From NCBI GenBank assembly GCA_963575645.1, contig OY754464.1:71212948-71276947 (forward strand): a DNA stretch of 64,000 nt. Reading direction: 5' to 3'. The position numbers and the translations under genes are program-made. The notes under the pieces were generated by a model. The model saw only the letters and a program-made list of their open reading frames with translations, was not told the DNA's origin and ran no database searches. The DNA comes from Xanthostigma xanthostigma. Lineage: Eukaryota > Arthropoda > Insecta > Raphidioptera > Raphidiidae. This document shows, piece by piece, positions 53,587-63,809 of the stretch. The stretch's first letter is position 1. The number at the start of each line of letters is the position of its first letter.

Positions 53587-53829
53587 AAGTACGTACAAAA
53601 TGAATCGGGGTTGGCAAATAGTATTAGACGTGAAATAAGCCTGTTCGAAAATGAAGGAGTTCGTGGATATCACTTAGAAACAGCATATAAGTTCTATTGT
53701 CTATTCCTTCAACCAGGGTAGAACCTGAGCGAGCGTTTTCAGCTGCTGCTGCTTATGTTGGCAATAAACTACGAAGCAGGCTTGTAAGTCAAACATTGGA
53801 TGCTTTGGTATTTCTGCGATTGTATTTTT
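53587..53829 (+). pseudogene. hAT transposase C-terminal dimerisation domain, frameshifted
   Basis: One frame reads LFENEGVRGYHLETAYKF and a second, one base shifted, continues IPSTRVEPERAFSAAAAYVG and KLRSRLVSQTLDALVFLR to a stop at 53829. This is the hAT C-terminal dimer domain. The shift lies near 53690. The catalytic part upstream is not recognisable, so the copy is dead. Confidence 0.8.
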
Positions 53830-54317
53830 GAAATTCTAAATAGTTTTTTTGTGTTGTCTTTTTGATTTCTTGCAAAAGTAAAGTTTTTTTTTGGTTTTGT
53901 CTATTTTCTTTTCTTACTATATTGTGATTTGTGTTGTGCAACGATATTAAAAACATTTTTTAAGTAATTACTCAAGTTTTTTTTCATTTCAGCCCATTTA
54001 GAAACCACATAGACTAATCCCGGGGTAGCCCCGGGATCCCAGGATTACGCATCTATAATCCCGTAGTCCCGGGATTGAACACATGCTCGGGATTGTATTC
54101 TCTACCCGCAACATCACAACAAATCTACATTTATCCATAACATATTTGTTCTGTTCACATAATATAATAATGACCAGGTATGCAAAGCATAATATCATAC
54201 CTGTGACTTATTATTGCATCAATTATAACTATGAGTAACAAGGTTGTTTGTCTGTGGCACATTTGGGTGGTGGCTTCTTGTCTTTACCACCAGCCACCAC
54301 CTCCAATTTCTGGAAGA

Positions 54318-54325
54318 TATAAAAG
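54318..54325 (+). promoter_or_regulatory. TATA box of the cuticular protein gene
   Basis: TATAAAAG lies 31 bp upstream of a TCATT initiator-like site (A at 54349) and 88 bp upstream of the ATG, the classic layout of insect cuticular genes. Confidence 0.75.
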
Positions 54326-54405
54326 ACTTTACCGTCGCAATCAACATCATTCTGTAACTAAGTGTAGTGTACTGATTTACAAAAACAGTTTCTCTTAATA
54401 AAAAA

Positions 54406-54417
54406 ATGGCATTCAAG
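54406..54417 (+). CDS. Cuticular protein exon 1 (MAFK)
   Basis: ATG after an A run, four codons, donor GTACGT. The very short first coding exon ending inside the signal peptide is typical of insect cuticular genes and matches the hydrophobic start of exon 2. Confidence 0.82.
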
Positions 54418-57400
54418 GTACGTCTAGATCCATTTTATTGCCTAATCGAAATAGTATCGGGGTGTTTCGTAATCATGTGAAGTAATCTGATTCACTGTCG
54501 AAATTGTGACACCGCGAATAAGTACGAAATGTGATTTAATTTTATCTGGTGTCCATTTACGTATTTAATTAATTTTTTTAATTAAATAATTTTGGTAATC
54601 TAAAGAATTTATACCACTGAGATTTCAGAATAAAAACAACGGTTATCTTTTGAAAACTTACGCAGTTTGTTTCGTATAATGTTTAAATTCTTAAAATAAA
54701 CATTTCATAAGTTGCCATCTGGTATCGTCTTTATAAGTTTACAGTTTTTTTTTTTTTATATATTTATTATCTAAACGGTAATTAAAAAAAATAAGTTCAA
54801 AAACTAAAACCCAACTACTGAAAAATATAAAACAAGAAAATATTCTCATCTGAGGATAGCCGTGGTCATATGCCACCTACCCTAGCAAAACATTACATTT
54901 TAACAGTAGTAAGCGATCATAAGCTCTAGGGCAAAGTGCATCACGCTATACATCTATAGGAGCCTTATATATTATATGAGATGGCATACGACCACGGCTA
55001 TCCTCAGATGAGAGTATTATCTTGTTTCATACTTTTCAGTAGTCGGGTCTTGGTTTTTAAGCTTATTTTTTATTTAAATATTTTTTTTGTACTTATTTTT
55101 TGTTATCAATTTTCTCACCCCTGGGACCAGAATTCAAAAATAAATGTATAGCCTATGTTACCCGGGCCATAATAACGAATCGATTTACACCTTATTTATC
55201 AAAATCGGATGAATAGTTTAGGCGCTACAGTGGAACATCCGTAAATACAAACATACATAGACTGCTAAACTCATAACCCTTCGTTTTGGCTTCGCCGTAG
55301 TCAGGTAAAAATTATTCAAAAATACTTTTAGAAGCTCAACGTAACGGTTAAACTGTATTAACGGTGTCTGACAAGCAAAAATTCTATAGTTAATGAACAA
55401 GACATAATTTAATCAATGATCAAGTTTGTCAGCGGGTAAATTGCACAGTTCGGTCGTTAATAATATTCGCGTCTATTTTCATTCTTAAATCTATAAAGCT
55501 GAAGAGTTTGTTTGTTTGTTTGGTTGAACGCGCTAATCTCAGGAACTTTTTTTTGTTGGATAGTCCATTTATCGAGGAAGACTATAAGCTATATAATATC
55601 ACGCTACGACCAATTGAAGGGTACACGGGAAGAAGGCGGTTTGTCAAAAAATGTAAATTGTGCATCAGCAAGTAAATGGTACGATCTTAAACACTCAAAA
55701 TGCTCTCCTGCACAATTTACATTTTTTGACAAACCGCCTTCTTCCCGTGTATCCTTCAATTGGAGAAAATATAACTCAAAATTTGTCCGTCCGACAAAAA
55801 CTTTTGAACGGTACAACATTCATCTCGGTAAACTAAGATGAACGTGCGTCCTTCCCCACATTCGTTCTTTCGCACGGGCGGGACCACTAGTCTTAATATA
55901 TATCAGAAATCATATTAATATGTAACAACTTACATATAACTGCAATGTTTCATTTCCTCAGATTGTAGTCCTCCTCGCCGCTTTGGCTTGCGCCAACGCC
56001 GGTTACTTGGGTGCTCCAGCCGCCGTCTCATACGCTGCCCCGGCAGCTTATGCCGCACCACACGCTTATGCTGCCCAAGCTTACGCTGCGCCACACGCTT
56101 ATGCTGCCCCAGCTTATGCCGCATATGCCGCTCCAGCCATCAAGACCATCGCCGCACCAGCCGTAGCCTACTCTTCCGCCCCAGCTGTATCCTCGTCATA
56201 CTCAGTATCCAAAACCCTTCACCCGGCTCCAGTCGCTTATGCCGCACCAGCCGTCAAAGCCGTAAGCTACGCCGCACCAGCCGTCAGCTACGCCGCACCA
56301 GCTGTCAGCTACGCCGCACCAGCCGTCAGCTATGCTGCACCAGCAGCTTATGCCGCACCTGCCGTACACTATGCCGCACCAGCTGTTAAATACGCCGCAC
56401 CAGCCGTAGCCACCTACGCTGCCCACGCACCAGCTGTCGGTAAGAATTAGTATTTTTTTTATCACGCTTAGAAAAAAATACTCTTGAATTCTCTGTTGCC
56501 AAAATGACGAAGACGCGAAATATGCAACTTATTTTATTTGAGAGTTTAGTAATCTTTTCACACCAATTAAAGTTTTTAGTGCAGTCAAATATGATAATTT
56601 GACTCTTAAATTCTGATGCACTTGATTTCAATCCCATTATTAATGATTCAGGATATCATAATATAAATTTTATGCAGTAGGTTAAATTATTGTAAATCAT
56701 TAATTCAAGTCTGATTTCACACCATAATAAATCTGCTTGTAGAATAATTTCTGTAGATAAATAGTTTAAAATTTAAACTGATTTAATAAAAAAATTAAGA
56801 ATATTGTATTATACAATATACAATAATATATAATTTAAAACTCAATAGAACAATTTTTTCCACCATAAATTATTGTAGTACGTTTAGATAAACACTAAAT
56901 TTAATATTTTTTCACAAATCAGAAACATTTTCAAAGTACAAATTAATATATAGTTTAAGAAAAATAATTTTTAATGATTATCAGTTTACAAAAACACTAA
57001 CACAATTCATTTTAGTCAATTAAAAATTCAAAATCGAGTAAAAACTGGCAACTTATCACTCTTGTGTATACAAGACTCTTGGCTTTATTTTTTGCCTATC
57101 AGAGCTATTACGCAATCTTTGACTTTGGTATTATTTAATATACATTTGAGCACAGCGGTTATTTGTACTAAAGCATCGTTTACATCTTTAATCCACAAAT
57201 ATACATACGATATTATTAAAATTAAAAGAAGCTTGAAAGTGGATTTCATTTGTCTATACAACAATAGTGACCGTTCAAATAAATAGAATATTAACATACT
57301 CAGAGTCCGCACACTGTACAAGAATAAAGAACAACTAACCGTAAATTCGACGCTGGTGAATTTTAAGCAATTTTCTTCATTTATAAAACACAACATTCGA

Positions 57401-59109
57401 TGTTTATTGCTTTGTGCATATAAAACTAAACCTCTTCTAATTTTAAAACTACTTTATTCAAAAGCTAGACGTTTCACTTGAAAAATAGAACACCCTTCAT
57501 TTTTAAAATATTTATCAAACTTTTCTTAGTAAAACGTTATCTAAAGATTTTAATTCCTATTAATTGGTTTCAATATCTGATTCAGAATGTTTATTTTTGG
57601 CACACCTCTCTGTTAAAAGTTGTTTTATGCCTATATAGTCGTCGTGAACTGATACATTTAACACTAGTGCTGTAAAGTTGTAAAATAAACATAGTTATAC
57701 TACGATTCCCATAGTAAATCATAATCTAACCGCATGAGAATTGAATGCAGTTAGAAGTGATCTTGCTCAAAATTGAACTGTCAAAAATTTTGAAAAAATG
57801 GTGAAAATCAGCAGTTTTATGGGGAATACGTATAAAAAATACTATATATAGAGTGACCGGTAATTGCTCGTATTCCTTTCGGAGAAGAAACTATAACTAA
57901 TTTGGAATTTTAACGTCTATGGGGGTCAGAAATGCGTCATTTTCGAGAAAATTTACTTCGGTTTCTTTTTTACAAAAATTCGAATTTTTTGAGAGTCAAA
58001 AATTAAAAAAAAAGAAAAAACGCTTTTTGGTTTGAATTTTTCCATGATCTGAGAGCTCATAAAAAATGACGCTATTCCGAACCCCAAGTGATAGAGGTTA
58101 AATCAATCCAAATTAGTCATAGTTTCTTCTCCCGAGAAAAATACGAGCAATTACCAGTCACCGGTATATATCTCGTGCGTGTCTATTTTATAACTGCTGG
58201 CGCTCGTTTTACTATTACTAATAACTTATTATTTTCAGTCAGTCTTTAATTTCATATTCCAATTAATTTTCTTAGGGTGATGAAATAATAATGTTTTCTT
58301 CATACCTCGATCGAAAGTGCATACTTTCGGCATCAATTGTAAGGCAGGAAGTCTAACACTTACTCCTTGGTGAGATTACACGCTACAATACGGGAAATTC
58401 GTACGTTCGGGCGTTAGTAAAGCAAAAACAACCAATCAACAGTCTGTTGTTTAAATGTCGTTTCCATAGCAACCCTATTACATTCTAACTAATAGTCGCG
58501 AACAGCTGTCATTCGTGTTTTTACGTTTAACCTCAAAGCTTCTTCCTTGGAATTTATCTGTGTTTTTATGTAATTAATAAGTAAATAAATAATTAATGTA
58601 TTTAATAAGCGTGCTTATGACCGAGGTATGAAGAAAAATAGTATACACCACACTGGCCGAAAGTGTGATACCTTGCCCCTCGCGCTTTGGCATTTTAGAA
58701 ATAAACTGCTTATAATTATATTGTTGTGAGTTCTGTGAATACGACTTTATCTAACAATTTTCTCGTTTGTTTAGCATACTCCTCAGCACCAGCTGTATCG
58801 TCATCCTACCAGGTTTCTAAGACAATCCACGCCGCTCCAGCCGTAGCATACGCCGCACCAGCAATCAAAGCCTACGCTGCCCCAGCCGTAGCCACCTACG
58901 CCGCACCAGCTGCCTACGCTGCACCACACTATGCCGCTGCCCCAGCTTATGCTGCATACGCTAAGACCTACGCCGCGCCAGCCGCTTATGCCGCCGCCCC
59001 AGCTTATGCCGCATACGCTAAGACCTACGCCGCACCAGCTGCCTATGCTGCTGGACCAGTCATTTCTCACACCTCATACAGTGGACTTGGTGCTCATTAC
59101 GCTTATTAA
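54406..59109 (+). CDS. AAPA-repeat cuticular protein (secreted)
   Basis: Structural protein of the chitinous cuticle, secreted by epidermal cells. Three coding exons (54406-54417, 55962-56439, 58775-59109) join in frame to about 274 residues. Residues 1-17 (MAFKIVVLLAALACANA) form a signal peptide, split after MAFK by the first intron, the usual intron position in insect cuticular genes. The rest is Ala, Pro, Tyr and Val in AAPAV/YAAPA repeats, without the chitin-binding Rebers-Riddiford domain. It belongs with low-complexity cuticle proteins such as the beetle larval F1/16.5-type. The block SSAPAVSSSYSVSKT occurs twice. The 1.5- and 2.3-kb introns hold repeats. Confidence 0.87.
54779..55309 (+). 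mobile_element. Dispersed repeat family 2, copy 3, in cuticular intron 1
   Basis: Same palindromic core and outer block as 51815-52360. Confidence 0.72.
55490..55890 (+). mobile_element. Helitron D, tRNA-less copy, in cuticular intron 1
   Basis: A|TCTATAAAGCTGAAGAGTTT at the start and GGGACCACTAG|T at the end. Same flanking body as Helitrons A-C (CCATTTATCGAGGAAGACTA), but the tRNA region is deleted and a 126-bp palindrome is inserted at 55624-55749. Confidence 0.8.
55624..55749. mobile_element. 126-bp palindromic MITE with TA duplication
   Basis: CACGGGAAGAAGGCGGTTTG and its complement end the element, flanked by TA on both sides. Arms of about 43 bp are nearly perfect, so insertion into Helitron D was recent. 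Confidence 0.82.
55962..56439 (+). CDS. Cuticular protein exon 2
   Basis: Acceptor TCCTCAG, phase 0 in. Encodes IVVLLAALACANAGYLGAPA and then AAPA repeats, including four tandem SYAAPAV units. Donor GTAAGA; without splicing the frame ends GKN and a stop 9 bp later. Marked shift to GC-rich, C-ending codons compared with the surroundings. Confidence 0.88.
57851..58163. mobile_element. Long-TIR MITE in cuticular intron 2
   Basis: GTGACCGGTAATTGCTCGTA and its near complement close the element. Arms of about 60 bp include AGAAACTATAACTAATTTGG. Non-coding. Confidence 0.75.
58296..58636. mobile_element. Repeat family 4, copy 2, with terminal inverted repeats
   Basis: TTTCTTCATACCTCG at the left mirrors CGAGGTATGAAGAAA at the right. 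Body shared with 35119-36080. It lies just upstream of cuticular exon 3. Confidence 0.72.
58775..59109 (+). CDS. Cuticular protein exon 3 and stop
   Basis: Acceptor GTTTAG at 58774. The carried G plus CA gives Ala. It begins AYSSAPAVSSSYQVSKTIHA, a near repeat of an exon 2 segment, continues with AAPAYAAYAKTY repeats and ends GLGAHYAY and TAA. Confidence 0.87.
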
Positions 59110-59186
59110 ATTATCGAACCCCCACTCTACTTTTGTTGACGTACTTAATTTATTTTCGTAGTTTCCTTAGTATTTATAATCAAAAC

Positions 59187-59192
59187 ATTAAA
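59187..59192 (+). terminator. ATTAAA polyadenylation signal of the cuticular gene
   Basis: ATTAAA lies 78 bp after the stop. A canonical AATAAA also occurs at 59414-59419. Confidence 0.5.
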
Positions 59193-60173
59193 GAAATAAG
59201 ATTCTTTTTTTATATTGTGAAAAGAAGAGAAACTGTTTCGGAATCTTATTTCTTTCATTTTTTTTTCAAGTATCTACGTAAACCTTTATTCCGAAAAAAC
59301 GAAAAATCGTGATGTAAATAGTTTCTTACTTTGTTTTATTTTTTTTATTGTTTTATTATGACAACTGAAATGAAAGCATTTTTATAGAATATAATTTTAT
59401 TATATTTTATTTCAATAAATATCTATTATTTCATAAAACAATGCATTTTTATTTATTTTCATATAAAAATCCAAAAACCTTTTAAAAAATTGAAGCTCTT
59501 TCAAAAAAAGCTTCTATAAAACGTAAAATAGTAAAGTTTTGAGATCGGCGCCAATTTCACTAGCGTAGTTTCATTCATTTAGCGTCAACTTAAAAACTTG
59601 ATTATTTTTCGCTTTGTTTTTCAGGAAGTTCCTTTTTTTGGAGTTAGTTTTTTTAGTGGCTTTGCAATACGTGGTGTCTAATAGTTTAATACTAAACTAG
59701 ACGAAAATCGCTGAACCGATTTACGTCAAATTTATGTGAGACCACACTAAAGGTAAGCCCTATTAAATAGGAAAACAATCATCAAAATCGGTTCACAATT
59801 AATGTTGAAGCTATGAGGTAACCACATAAAAAACTCCTCTTTTGAAGTCAGATATAAACGCCTAAGTCGATTAAAAAAACGTAGTACCAACCCGTAGTAT
59901 TTTAAACAAAATGGTGTTGTAATTTTTTAAATCGGTTAACTCATCGAAAAGTTATTGCTGAACAAACATTGAAATGTATGTCGAAATAACCTTTTTTTTA
60001 AGTCGGTTAAAAATTTGTCGTGAAATATTTATGTATTAGTTTAAAATTCTATGATAACGTTAAAGCTGTTAAACCTAAAAATTACATTTAGTTTAGAATT
60101 AGCTTTCGTGGTCAATTTCAAATAATAATTGATATTACAAAACAAACAGAAAATGCAGAAGTAATATTAAATT
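59193..60173. other. Gap between convergent genes
   Basis: AT-rich. A repeat-like stretch at 59680-60020 (AATCGGTTCACAATT, CGATTTACGTCAAATTT) resembles Helitron-type interspersed sequence, but no ends are visible. Confidence 0.35.
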
Positions 60174-60493
60174 TCAATTGCGGTGAATTTTAACAGTAGC
60201 TGAAACTCTTGAAACTCCTTCAGAATTTGTAGCAACACAAAAATACGTTCCTTGATCAGAAGGTCTCATACTGATAACTTGTATCCAAGACGTCGACATG
60301 AACGGTTCCGGACCTCCCCGTGTCTGGATGGCTACGTAGACGTCGTCCCCAGGAAGTAATTTATGCGTCGAATTGTGAGCGATGAATTCCCAAGTGATAA
60401 ACGGGACCGGATAGCCTTTCACTTCGCAATCGAGGCCAAAACTTTGGCCAATTTCGACGATGATGTCTTTTGGACCAGAAACTGGCCAGGGCA
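60174..60493 (-). CDS. IGFBP-rP1-like last exon (Ig domain, stop)
   Basis: Acceptor TTTCAG (complement of 60494-60499), carried G plus TG gives Val, then PWPVSGPKD and the Ig domain of about 100 residues, ending TVKIHRN and TGA. The two Ig cysteines and the Tyr-x-Cys motif are present. Confidence 0.85.
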
Positions 60494-63210
60494 CTGAAAC
60501 AAAGCATAACAATCAAATACAATTGAAAGAACCGGGCATTTTATTGCGCTATAAAGAAGAGTTGTTTGTTGTTTTTAAAATTTTTTTAACAACAAATAAA
60601 TGAACACATTTCTAAGAATCCCATTGTTGGGGTCTAAATAATGACGTATTGTTTCGCTATTGAGAGTGGTTGTTAGTAGAAGTTTTGTTCCAAAAATATG
60701 TATTAAAGGAGATTTATTTGGTTGAGGAACAATTGAAAAATAAGCTTTGCCATAGAGTATCGCTTGTGGCCAACATTTCGAAAAATATATTTTTATTATC
60801 AGGGTAAATTATAAATTATATTTTTCGAAACGTTGGCCACAATGTGGACAACGTTTCGAAAAATATAATTTACAATTTACCGTCTTAACTTGCATTGAGG
60901 CCCTGAAGATGAAAATAGTTGGCAAAACCAAAAGTGCACATCCCGCAAGTTTTCCACTTACATATTATTATAGGTATAACGAAAAAAATTGAGAAAATAG
61001 ATTTAAAAAAAAAAACAATTAAAAAAATAGAAAAAAAAATTAAAAATAAAATGGAATAGAAAAAAAATTATTACTTGTGTCAGCGGGAATCGAACCCGGC
61101 ACCTTGCTATTACTGGACTAACGCTTCTAACCGCTCGGCCATACCGATATCGCAGCTTGCGTTGTTATTGTAATTGTGGTAAAGAAGTGTAGCGTTATTC
61201 TACGTAATACACTACATTTACAATAACAGTTATAGGTATTTGTTTGTTTTTTTAAGGTTTTTTTATTTTAACTATTAGCTGTCAAAAATAATAAAATAAA
61301 GTTACTGTTTATAAAAATTAAACTACTGAACACATTTATGTGAATTTAAATAGGGTTCTGCTCTGATACTAAACAAAGTGAATAAAATATAACCCAAGGC
61401 AATCCGACCAAAATTGCGATCTGTAGAGTCGTGACGTACATACGTTGGTTCATACGTACAGACCAGCCGACAACTGCTGTGTGTAATTTTCAATTACAGT
61501 TTTAATAGTATTTATGAACTCAATTTGATTTAAAAATGGTTCTGTTTTATAGATGAGAATCTCCTCTTTTCAAAAAGCTTCAATTTGAATGGATTTCGTG
61601 TGAAATTAACTTAGATATAACTTCTTTTATGAACGAAAGTCAGCTCTGACGCACAAACCGATAATAAAGCATATACCGCTAGTTCAGCGGTATGTGCAAT
61701 ATATTTTTCGAAACGTTGGCCACAAGTGATATTCTTAAAGCTTATTTTTCAATTGTTCCTCAACCAAATAAATCTCCTTCAAGCTATATAGTGTTTTAAT
61801 ATGTAGAATGTAAATCAAACAAACCGTAGCAATTTCTATACGTTTAAGGAGTTTTTCGATAAATAGAAGTTCGCTATATAGAGTTGTATTTGTATAATAT
61901 TAAATGTCTGTAAATTTAAATCTGGGGTAAATCTTATCACTGTAGGTATGAAAGTCTTATTTGGAGTGTTTGGAGAATTTACACCGTAAAAATGCCAACA
62001 GAATATACAATACGCGCCACGAATCTAAAAGGTTCGGAAGTTAGATGCGAATGCGAGCTTGCGCTTGTACAGTCTGTTGAAAAACCATAAACTCGCAACT
62101 CAACAAAACTAAAATAACAATAACAACTTGACAATAGCGTACTCGAGTCTCGACTGTACTTTAAAGCAGGAAAACGACAAGTGACAAAGGCAACGAGCGA
62201 TCACGGCCAATCACCGACGAGCGCACGTTCCGTGCAGGTAGCTGGAAGATGATGGGACGACGCTGTTTGTGACTAACTTCCGAATCTTTTAGATCCGTGG
62301 CGCCTATTGTACAAATAATTGTTGTTTTGTACCATCAATACTTAAGAATGACCGAACCAATTTAAACTTAATGATTAAGCTATACTTTCATAGAATAAAA
62401 TAAAAGTTCTGTCAAAATCGAAGACGCGGATGAAGACTGGTATCTTTATAATATATTAAATTCCGGTGTCCGTTTGTTCGTAATTATTCTCCTCCTAAAC
62501 GGCTTGACCGATTTTGATGATTTTTTTATTCTGTACTTATGGGATCACCTGGATGGTTTTTACCTATAATTGAACCCGGTAGGTGGCGCTGTTGTCGAGA
62601 TCCAGAAATTTTTTCCTTTAATTTTCCGACCAAAAATGTTTGTACTTAATTACTTTTAGATTTCTCATATAAAAAACATTATAATCCCAAATTTTCAGCG
62701 TCCCAGCACCTCTCAATGTTTATTAATTCGTATTTTTTTTATATTCATGACTTTATTAAATAATTAATGAACGTTTCATTCATAACCGTTTGCCTACCGA
62801 GTCCGCTATTATTCTATAAAAAAGTGCGATGCAACATAATATGGAACTCTTCAAATTCGGGGAAGCCGAACCGAGCCATTTGTATTTTTATATTTTGCAT
62901 AAAAATTCATATTTAGAATGCAAATTAACGGAAAATAGTTTCTGGCCTCTAAATTTATTTTAGTAATATTATGCATATTATTTTATGCAATTTTTATCGA
63001 TAACAATGTCTCTATCTCTATAATGATATTATTATGTATTTAGGTATATTGTTTACCGGATCTGCAAGGTCCCCAATGTTTGAGCCAAACTGGTTCTTTA
63101 AGAGTCAAAGCCGACAGTTTCTCCATTTCACAAATCGACTCGTATGTGTGATTATCCGTGCCGCATGCCATTTTTTGATCGTGGCACATACATAGCGCTT
63201 CTGGTAGGTC
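60174..63210 (-). CDS. IGFBP-rP1/IGFBP7-like secreted protein (Kazal + Ig), 3' part
   Basis: Two exons on the minus strand (63057-63210, then 60174-60493) join in frame. The first gives a Kazal-type module (MACGTDNHTYESICEME, ending WLKHWGPC). The second gives a C2/I-set immunoglobulin domain: GPKDIIVEIGQSFGLDCEVK, the Trp of TWEF, and DQGTYFCVATNSEG with the second cysteine. Kazal followed at once by 'GPC...PKDI...CEV-G-P-P' is the order of IGFBP-related protein 1 (IGFBP7/MAC25), a secreted binding protein for insulin/IGF- or activin-type ligands in vertebrates. The N-terminal signal and IGFBP exons would lie right of the window. The ligand in insects is not inferable here. Confidence 0.8.
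60917..61702 (-). mobile_element. Insertion with tRNA-like head inside a hammerhead stem-loop
   Basis: Defined by comparison with the uninterrupted family copy. It contains the tRNA-like sequence 61077-61150 followed, on the minus strand, by long T runs. No reading frame. Short AATA/ATAT flanks may be a target duplication. Could be a SINE or a passenger of unknown type. Confidence 0.5.
61077..61150 (-). tRNA. tRNA-like sequence (SINE head or pseudo-tRNA)
   Basis: Box A TGGCCGAGCGG (complement of 61131-61141) and box B GGTTCGATTCC (complement of 61086-61096) at tRNA spacing, with T-arm CGGGTTCGATTCCCG. The anticodon arm does not fold properly, so it is not a normal tRNA. It resembles Leu/Ser-type tRNA at the D arm. 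Confidence 0.5.
62082..62312 (+). repeat. Dispersed repeat, partner at 23036-23275
   Basis: Same blocks as 23036-23275, plus a private CTCGAGTCTCGACTGTAC segment. In the intron of the IGFBP-rP1-like gene. Confidence 0.75.
62331..63056. other. Intron of the IGFBP-rP1-like gene
   Basis: A Helitron-like opening near 62447 (TATAATATATTAAATTCCGG then CGGCTTGACCGATTTTGATG) suggests another truncated element, but no CTAG end is present. Otherwise nothing. Confidence 0.4.
63057..63210 (-). CDS. IGFBP-rP1-like exon with Kazal module
   Basis: Acceptor TTTTAG (complement of 63211-63216), donor GTAAAC. Encodes DLPEALCMCHDQKMACGTDN and the rest of a Kazal fold; five cysteines visible, so one Kazal cysteine is likely in the preceding exon. 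Ends CRS plus G. Confidence 0.83.
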
Positions 63211-63294
63211 CTAAAAATCACTAAAATTAGTTAAATATTCATTTCGTTTATGACGTATTTCGTAATGTAATCGAATGACAATAATAAAATGCTT

Positions 63295-63676
63295 TTATTC
63301 AACACGCATGAGTAATATTATAATTTCGGGGCCCTGCTAAATTCTGGAGAAATAATAAATTACTTCATGTTGACGCGTAGAGTGCGGATAATGAGCCGAA
63401 ACTGTTCGATAATGTATTACTGCATAGTTTCTGGACCAATAGGAACACGGTAGCGAGCCGAAACTGGACGGTAATGTGTATTACTGCATAGTTTCTGGAC
63501 CAATAGGAACGCGGTAGCGATTTGTATATTATATGAAAACAGCATCGCAATTCAGCGAAAGTCAGGGCCAACTTGTGTGCATCGAGGGCGGTGGGTACGT
63601 CAATCAATGAAGTTATTTATTATTTCTCCCTCTTTTATCAGGGCCCCGATTACATATTACTCGTGCTAGTTGAATA
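63295..63676. mobile_element. TIR element with internal tandem duplication
   Basis: TTATTCAACACGCATGAGTA and TACTCGTGCTAGTTGAATAA are inverted ends, followed inward by GGGGCCCTG and CAGGGCCCC. Contains two 62-64 bp tandem units at 63393-63454 and 63455-63518. Confidence 0.75.
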
Positions 63677-63809
63677 AAGTATTATGTACGACTATTGATC
63701 GAAGGAGAATATTCCACTCACGTGTTACCGCACTCGCTACGCTCGTGCGGCAAAGTTCACGCTCGCTTGGAATCTTCTCCTTCTCTCACTAGTCCCACAA
63801 TATACTATT

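Larger units (their letters stand above)
53064..54110 (+). mobile_element. Decayed hAT transposon with nested insertion
   Basis: Contains the transposase C-terminus (53587-53829), with CCCGGGAT-rich subterminal motifs at both sides (53064-53110 and 54015-54075). Exact termini and duplication are not identified. A hammerhead-bearing palindrome is inserted at 53216-53511. Confidence 0.55.
60706..61779. mobile_element. Hammerhead palindrome family, copy with internal insertion
   Basis: AAGGAGATTTATTTGGTTGA and its complement form the ends, with AAAAATAAGCTTT further in. Core CTGAAGA at 60903-60909 is separated from its GAAAC (61710-61714) by about 785 bp; at 53216 the same two parts are about 16 bp apart. 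It lies in the intron of the IGFBP-rP1-like gene. Confidence 0.7.

Noticed and set aside
56202-56465. Antisense frame rich in Cys, Trp and Gly over cuticular exon 2 (also 58801-59070)
   Set aside because: Shadow of the GC-rich Ala/Pro codons on the other strand.
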